Assembly (NCBI RefSeq): GCF_000876015.1
Contig: NZ_BBQM01000024.1
Location: 1 to 64,000 of the forward strand
Source of the DNA: Cupriavidus basilensis
GTDB lineage: Bacteria > Pseudomonadota > Gammaproteobacteria > Burkholderiales > Burkholderiaceae
Direction: 5' to 3'
Length of the DNA stretch: 64,000 bases
The notes beneath the pieces were generated by a model. It did no database searches. It was not told where the DNA came from and saw only the letters and a list, made by a program, of their open reading frames with translations. Positions 60,006 through 64,000 of the stretch are shown here, in pieces (position 1 is the first letter of the stretch; each line of letters opens with the position of its first letter). The position numbers and the translations under genes are program-made.

Positions 60006-60808
60006 CCCGGGCGCTGGTCCTGGCTGCCGCGCGCGTCGACGTGCGCGGCGAAGCCGGTCCGGCCCGGCGCGATGCCGGGCCGCAGCGTGAGCGCCGGGAT
60101 GTCGTAGGCGCCGGCATTCTGCGCGCGGAACGGGATCGGCGCGGTTGTCCCGAGGCCGTCGAGGCGCTGGCCGAGCGCATCGCGGATACCCGCGAAGCGT
60201 GCTTCGTCGACCCGGCCGGTCCGGTAGACCACGAACGGCGGCAGCACGTCGAAGCCGGGGTAGTACAGGATGCCGTGCTGGATCGGGAACAGCAGGTCGT
60301 CGATCGGGCCGTTGATGCCGCGCGGGCCGTAGTGCGACTCCCAGCCGCCGGCCGTGACCACCAGCATCGCGCGCTTGCCGGCCAGCGTGCCTTCGCCGTA
60401 GCGCTCGCCCCAGCGGGCGTCGGAGTGTTCGCCCACGCCGTAGCCGAAGCCATAGGCGTAGACGCGCTCCACCCAGCCCTTGAGGATCGCCGGCATCGAG
60501 AACCACCACAGCGGGAACTGCAGGATGACGGCATCGGCCCAGCGCAGCTTGTCCTGTTCGCGCGCGATGTCCGCGCTCTGCGTGCCGTGCTCGAATGCGT
60601 GCCCGGAGTCGAGGGCGGGGTCGAAGCGCGCGCCGGGCTGGTGGTCCGTGTTGTCGTCCGCGTCGAGCGCGGCTTTCCACTTCATGGCATAGAGGTCCGA
60701 GACCTGGACCTCGTGGCCGGCCTCCCGGAGATGCCTGACCGTGAAGTCCCTGAGCGAGCCGTTCAGTGAGCGGGGCTCGGGATGGGCGTAGACGAGAAGT
60801 ACGTGCAT
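60002..60808 (-). CDS. NAD(P)H quinone dehydrogenase, flavodoxin-like fold
   Basis: This 268-residue protein starts at ATG 60808. MHVLLVYAHPEPRSLNGSLRD binds flavin phosphate; WADAVILQFPLWWFSMPAILKGWVERVYAYGF and LVVTAGGWESHYGPRGINGPIDDLLFP are characteristic of the NQO1/KefF-like quinone reductase family, which reduces quinones by two electrons. It is transcribed divergently from the LysR regulator, its probable controller. The gene converges on the EAL gene with stop codons sharing two bases. Confidence 0.92.
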   Translation of the reverse strand: MHVLLVYAHPEPRSLNGSLRDFTVRHLREAGHEVQVSDLYAMKWKAALDADDNTDHQPGARFDPALDSGHAFEHGTQSADIAREQDKLRWADAVILQFPLWWFSMPAILKGWVERVYAYGFGYGVGEHSDARWGERYGEGTLAGKRAMLVVTAGGWESHYGPRGINGPIDDLLFPIQHGILYYPGFDVLPPFVVYRTGRVDEARFAGIRDALGQRLDGLGTTAPIPFRAQNAGAYDIPALTLRPGIAPGRTGFAAHVDARGSQDQRPG

Positions 60809-60873
60809 GGCTGGGTCTCGGGTTGCGATGAGCCGGGTGGTGGCGAGAACAGCAAGGTAGGCCCGCGCCGGGT

Positions 60874-60897
60874 ATATTGGAAATGAATAATCCATAT
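60874..60897. promoter_or_regulatory. Candidate LysR operator between the divergent genes
   Basis: ATATTGGA (60874-60881) faces TCCATAT (60891-60897), an interrupted palindrome in an AT-rich patch of the 102-base gap. LysR proteins bind such T-N11-A type sites near their own start. Confidence 0.4.
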
Positions 60898-60910
60898 GCC
60901 AGGTATTGCC

Positions 60911-61804
60911 ATGAATAATCTGCGACGACTGGACCTCAACCTGCTGGTGACGCTGGACGTCCTGCTTGCCGAGCACAACGTGACACGCGCGGCGCAGCGC
61001 CTGCATCTTTCCCAGCCGTCGGTCAGCGTCCACCTGGCCCGGCTGCGGGAGATCCTCGGCGACCCGCTGCTGCTGCCCGGGCCGCGCGGGATGCGGCCCA
61101 CGGCCCGCGCCGAGGCGCTGCGCGAACCGCTGCGCGAGGCGCTCGCGGCGCTGGAAAGCGCGGTCGCGCCCGCCAGCCCGTTCGACCCGGCCACGGCCAG
61201 CCAGACGTGGCGCGTGGCGGCCTCCGACTACGGCGAGTCGACCGTCCTGCTGCCGGCGCTGAACGGCTTGCGCGCGGCGGCGCCCGGCGTCCGGCTGGCG
61301 GTGCTCGAACTGATGCCGCCGCGCATCGCGAAGCAGGCGGAGCAGGGCGAGATCGACCTTGCCTTCCACGTCGGCGACGAGGCGTCGCCGGGCCTGCGCC
61401 ACCGCACCCTGTTCACGGAGCGCTACGTGCTGGCGGGCCGCGCCGGCCATCCGCGTCTGAAGCGGCGGCCGACGCTGGCGCAGTTCTGCGCGCTCGACCA
61501 CGTGATCGTGTCGCCGGACGGCGGGGGATTCCGCGGCGTCACCGATGACGCGCTCGCGCAGGCGGGCCTGACGCGCCGGGTGGTGCTGTCCGTGCCGCAC
61601 TTCCTTTTCATGATGTCGGTGCTGGCGACGACCGACCTCGTGGCGATGCTGCCCGCGCGCCTCGTGCACGGCGTTGGTGCGCTGCAGGTGGTGGAGCCGC
61701 CCCTCGCGGTGCCGGGCTACGAGATGGCCATGCTCTGGCACGAGCGCAGCCACCGCGATCCCGCGCACCGGTGGCTGCGCGAATACATCGCGGGCGCGGT
61801 GTGA
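60911..61804 (+). CDS. LysR-family transcriptional regulator
   Basis: This 297-residue protein from ATG 60911 has the LysR winged helix-turn-helix at the N-terminus (LRRLDLNLLVTLDVLLAEHNVTRAAQRLHLSQPSVSVHLARLREILGDPLL, positions about 3-53) and a two-lobed effector domain with WRVAASDYGESTVLLPALNGL and DLAFHVGDEASPGLRHRTLF, as in the NodD/SyrM-like branch. It diverges from the quinone reductase gene and probably regulates it. An in-frame ATG five codons upstream is also possible. Confidence 0.93.
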   Translation: MNNLRRLDLNLLVTLDVLLAEHNVTRAAQRLHLSQPSVSVHLARLREILGDPLLLPGPRGMRPTARAEALREPLREALAALESAVAPASPFDPATASQTWRVAASDYGESTVLLPALNGLRAAAPGVRLAVLELMPPRIAKQAEQGEIDLAFHVGDEASPGLRHRTLFTERYVLAGRAGHPRLKRRPTLAQFCALDHVIVSPDGGGFRGVTDDALAQAGLTRRVVLSVPHFLFMMSVLATTDLVAMLPARLVHGVGALQVVEPPLAVPGYEMAMLWHERSHRDPAHRWLREYIAGAV

Positions 61805-61848
61805 GCGGGGCAGGGCCAGGTGGAGCGGGGCGGCGCCGGTTTGACTAC

Positions 61849-61872
61849 CGTTATATACAACGCTATATTTCG
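61849..61872 (+). promoter_or_regulatory. ModE-like molybdate operator upstream of the nifQ-like gene
   Basis: The layout is CGTTATAT, 8 bases, ATATTTCG. The E. coli modA operator as I know it is CGTTATAT, 8 bases, ACATAACG, so the left arm is identical and the right arm differs at three positions. It lies 53 bases before the nifQ-like start in otherwise GC-rich DNA. Confidence 0.55.
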
Positions 61873-61924
61873 GAAACCGGGCGCCGCCAGCCAGTCGCGG
61901 CGCCCGTCTTCACAAGGCCGTGCC

Positions 61925-62500
61925 GTGAACCAGTCGTTGCTGATCCTCGATGCGTTTTCGCTGTCTCCCGGCGAGCCCGCGGCGCGCGCGCTGGCGGGCG
62001 TGCTGGAGAGCGCCGACGCGGGCCGGCTGCCCCGTTTCGCGCAATGGCTCGGGCTGGACGAGGCGGAGTTCTGGCGCATGCTGGAGCAGTGCTTTCCGGG
62101 TGCCCGGGCGGCGGGATGGGCACCCGAGTCCGCCCCCGTCGACGCGGCCGCGCTGCCCTGCGAGTTTCCCGACCTGGTGGACATGCTGATCGCCTCGGGC
62201 GACGCCAGCCGCCCGGCGATGCGCTGGGCCGCCCACGCGCTGGCCAGCGGCTGCTTCGGCGGCTCGCACCTGTGGCAGGACATGGGGCTGTCCGGCCGGC
62301 ACGATGTCTCGCGCCTGCTGCAGGAATACTTTCCCGCGCTTTATGCGGCCAACACCGCGGAGATGAAGTGGAAGAAATTCTTCTACCACGAGTTGTGCCG
62401 GCGGCTGGATCTGCATCCCTGTCCTGAACCGTCCTGTGCCGCCTGCGACAACTACGTGGCTTGTCATGGGGCGGAGACGGTGGCGGTGCTCTGGCGCTAG
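61925..62500 (+). CDS. nifQ: NifQ-like molybdenum-handling protein
   Basis: This 191-residue protein starts at GTG 61925 with AAGG ahead. The C-terminal half is diagnostic: MRWAAHALASGCFGGSHLWQDMGL, YFPALYAANTAEMKWKKFFYHELCRR and the cluster-binding motif C-x4-C-x2-C-x5-C (CPEPSCAACDNYVAC). NifQ carries an iron-sulfur cluster and donates molybdenum toward nitrogenase FeMo-cofactor. No nif gene is visible here, so it may serve another molybdenum route or belong to a distant nif set. The N-terminal half is only weakly conserved. A ModE-like operator lies upstream. Confidence 0.85.
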   Translation: MNQSLLILDAFSLSPGEPAARALAGVLESADAGRLPRFAQWLGLDEAEFWRMLEQCFPGARAAGWAPESAPVDAAALPCEFPDLVDMLIASGDASRPAMRWAAHALASGCFGGSHLWQDMGLSGRHDVSRLLQEYFPALYAANTAEMKWKKFFYHELCRRLDLHPCPEPSCAACDNYVACHGAETVAVLWR

Positions 62501-62519
62501 CGGTGGGATCTGGGCGCCT

Positions 62520-62561
62520 GCCCTCTCCCCCGGCCCCTCTCCCACAAGCGGGAGAGGGGAG
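62520..62561. repeat. REP-like palindromic element, copy 2 (inverted)
   Basis: This is nearly the reverse complement of 31023-31064, with a few substitutions. Its CCCCTCTCCC / GGGAGAGGGG arms form a stable hairpin between the convergent nifQ-like and ABC genes, where it may serve as a bidirectional transcript end. Confidence 0.8.
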
Positions 62562-62585
62562 CGCACCGGCAGCAGTGCCGGCGCT

Positions 62586-64000
62586 TCACGAAGCCGCAGC
62601 CCCCAGCGCCAGCGACCCCGCGCCATCCTCCGCCACCGACAGCGGTGCCCGCTGCCCCGGCGCGACATAAGCGGCTTCCAGCAGCGCCCGCGTGTAGTCG
62701 TGCTGCGGCCGGTCGAAGATGTCGGCCACGCTGCCTTGCTCGACGATCCTGCCCTGGTGCATCACGACGATGCGGTCCGCCACCTCGGACACCGCGGCGA
62801 GGTTGTGCGAGACGAAGAAGCAGGCAAAGCCGTGCTGCGCCTGCAGTTGCCGGAACAAGGTCAGCACCTGTTTCTGGATCGTCATGTCGAGCGCGGACAC
62901 GGGTTCGTCCGCGACCACCAGCGCGGGCCGGCGGATCAGCGCGCGGGCGATGGCCACGCGCTGGCGCTGGCCGCCGGAGAGCGCGTGCGGATAGCGCTCG
63001 CCCAGTCCGTCGAGCCCGACTTCGGCCAGCATGGCGTCCACGCGCGCGCGGCGCTGGGCGCGCGTGAGCGGCTCGCCGTGGTTGAGCGGCTCGGCCACGA
63101 TGTCGCCGATGCGCTGGCGCGGGTCGAGCGACGAATACGGGTCCTGGAACACCATCTGGCAGGCCAGCCGGAAGTCGCGCCGGTCTTGCCGGCCGCCGCT
63201 GCCGACCGGTTGCCCGCGGAACCGGATCTCGCCGCCGGCGAGCGGCAGCAGGCCGATCAGCGCGCGCCCGAGCGTGGTCTTGCCCGAGCCGGAGCCGCCG
63301 ACCACGGCCACCACTTCGCCGGGCCGGATCGCCAGCGAGACGCCGTCGACGGCGAGCTTGTCCGCCTGGCGCGAGAACAGCCGGTGCGCGCCGGGGTAGG
63401 CCACGGCAACGTTGCGCGCCTCGATCACCGGCGGCGCGTCGGCCACGGCGGGGCGGCTGTCGTCGCGCCGCGGCAGCGCGGCGATCAGGCTGCGGGTATA
63501 GGCTTCGCGCGGGTTGCGCAGCACCTCGCCGGCGCGGCCGGACTCGACCTGGTCGCCGCGCTTGAGCACCAGCACCGAATCGGCATAGTGCGCGACCAGC
63601 TGCAGGTCGTGCGTGACCAGCAGCACGGCGGTGCCGCTGGTGCGCGTGAGGTCGGCCATGATCTGCATGACCTCGCGCTGGCTCAGGGCATCGAGCGCGG
63701 TGGTCGGCTCGTCGGCGATCAGCAGGCGCGGCTTGAGCAGCATGACGCAGGCCAGCATGATGCGCTGGCGCATGCCGCCCGAGAACACGTGCGGGTAGGA
63801 CGCCATGCAGCCTTCGGGGTCGGCGATCTGCACGCGCGCGAGCATGGCCACGGCGCGCTCGCGCGCGGCCTGCGCGGGGATCTTCTCGTGCAGCATCAGG
63901 CCTTCGCACAGTTGCGCGCCGACCGTCATGGCCGGGTTGAGCGAAACCATCGGCTCCTGGAACACCATGCCGGCGACTTGCCCGCGCAGCGAGCGCATGC
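62586..64000 (-). CDS. Dipeptide/oligopeptide ABC transporter ATPase, two fused NBDs (5' end outside window)
   Basis: About 471 residues are visible; the frame is open to the right edge. Two ABC ATPase domains are joined as in YejF or GsiA. The first lacks its Walker A (outside) but shows the Q-loop MVFQEPMVSLNPAMTVG, FSGGMRQR and LLIADEPTTALD. The second is complete: VVGGSGSGKTTLGRALIG, CQMVFQDPYSSLDPRQ, LSGGQRQRVAIARAL and LVVADEPVSALDMT, then an oligopeptide-transporter C-terminal tail (PQHDYTRALLEAA). It powers peptide, nickel or similar solute uptake; partner permeases would lie to the right. Confidence 0.94.
   Translation of the reverse strand, partial: MRSLRGQVAGMVFQEPMVSLNPAMTVGAQLCEGLMLHEKIPAQAARERAVAMLARVQIADPEGCMASYPHVFSGGMRQRIMLACVMLLKPRLLIADEPTTALDALSQREVMQIMADLTRTSGTAVLLVTHDLQLVAHYADSVLVLKRGDQVESGRAGEVLRNPREAYTRSLIAALPRRDDSRPAVADAPPVIEARNVAVAYPGAHRLFSRQADKLAVDGVSLAIRPGEVVAVVGGSGSGKTTLGRALIGLLPLAGGEIRFRGQPVGSGGRQDRRDFRLACQMVFQDPYSSLDPRQRIGDIVAEPLNHGEPLTRAQRRARVDAMLAEVGLDGLGERYPHALSGGQRQRVAIARALIRRPALVVADEPVSALDMTIQKQVLTLFRQLQAQHGFACFFVSHNLAAVSEVADRIVVMHQGRIVEQGSVADIFDRPQHDYTRALLEAAYVAPGQRAPLSVAEDGAGSLALGAAAS

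Noticed and set aside
60809..61768. Extended 588-codon frame for the quinone reductase reaching into the LysR gene
   Set aside because: The extra part is antisense to lysR and His/Arg-rich; the family start is at ATG 60808.

Overview
The window is GC-rich bacterial chromosome. The gene families, the beta-proteobacterial style siderophore and exopolysaccharide genes, and a promoter of the Burkholderia OrbS type point to Burkholderiaceae, most likely Cupriavidus or Ralstonia. This is an inference; no rRNA or other marker gene is present.

Positions 1-18529 (minus strand) hold the 5' part of a non-ribosomal peptide synthetase operon: MbtH-like protein, type II thioesterase, FAAL-ACP-C-TauD, a non-catalytic C domain plus A-T, C-A-T-E-C-A-T, and a further NRPS cut by the left edge. 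My reading of the A-domain specificity residues gives acyl-Asp-(D)Thr-Asp-..., and a TauD/SyrP-like dioxygenase is fused in. A promoter-like sequence upstream of the MbtH-like gene fits TAAA-N17-CGTC exactly, the pattern of iron-starvation sigma factors. Together these predict a beta-hydroxyaspartate lipopeptide siderophore. Two MFS exporters (18813-21873) diverge from it.

Positions 21883-31000 are a mixed stretch: GNAT, two diguanylate cyclases, a CopD-like protein, a vapC remnant, an uncharacterised gene with a second copy at 54436, membrane proteins and a MarR-like regulator. At about 30390-30994 lies an RNA leader whose antisense segments pair with both an upstream sequence and the downstream ribosome binding site, as in phage P4 CI and P1 C4 immunity RNAs, followed by two small ORFs and no phage genes.

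Positions 31646-53067 form an exopolysaccharide locus of two converging wings. The plus wing holds wza-wzb-wzc, manC, gmd, fcl, wzx, wzy, three glycosyltransferases and an acetyltransferase. The minus wing holds the initiating glycosyltransferase, a VanZ-like protein, ugd, a WcaI-like glycosyltransferase, a WcaF-like acetyltransferase, another glycosyltransferase and a decayed O-acyltransferase. The sugar precursors (GDP-fucose, UDP-glucuronate) suggest a colanic-acid-like polymer. The centre of the locus is clearly AT-richer than its edges, so it looks like an exchanged cassette.

Positions 53068-60005 hold a 1.4-kb gene-poor stretch, the second copy of the uncharacterised gene, a lipoprotein, an outer-membrane protein and an EAL phosphodiesterase. 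A recurring element with half-site near AAGTAGGGAT, often facing an ACCCT, lies in the gaps before wza, manC, the initiating transferase, the duplicated gene, the lipoprotein and the EAL gene, suggesting one regulon.

Positions 60002-64000 hold a quinone reductase with a divergent LysR regulator, a nifQ-like gene behind a ModE-like operator, and a double-ATPase peptide ABC transporter subunit cut by the right edge.
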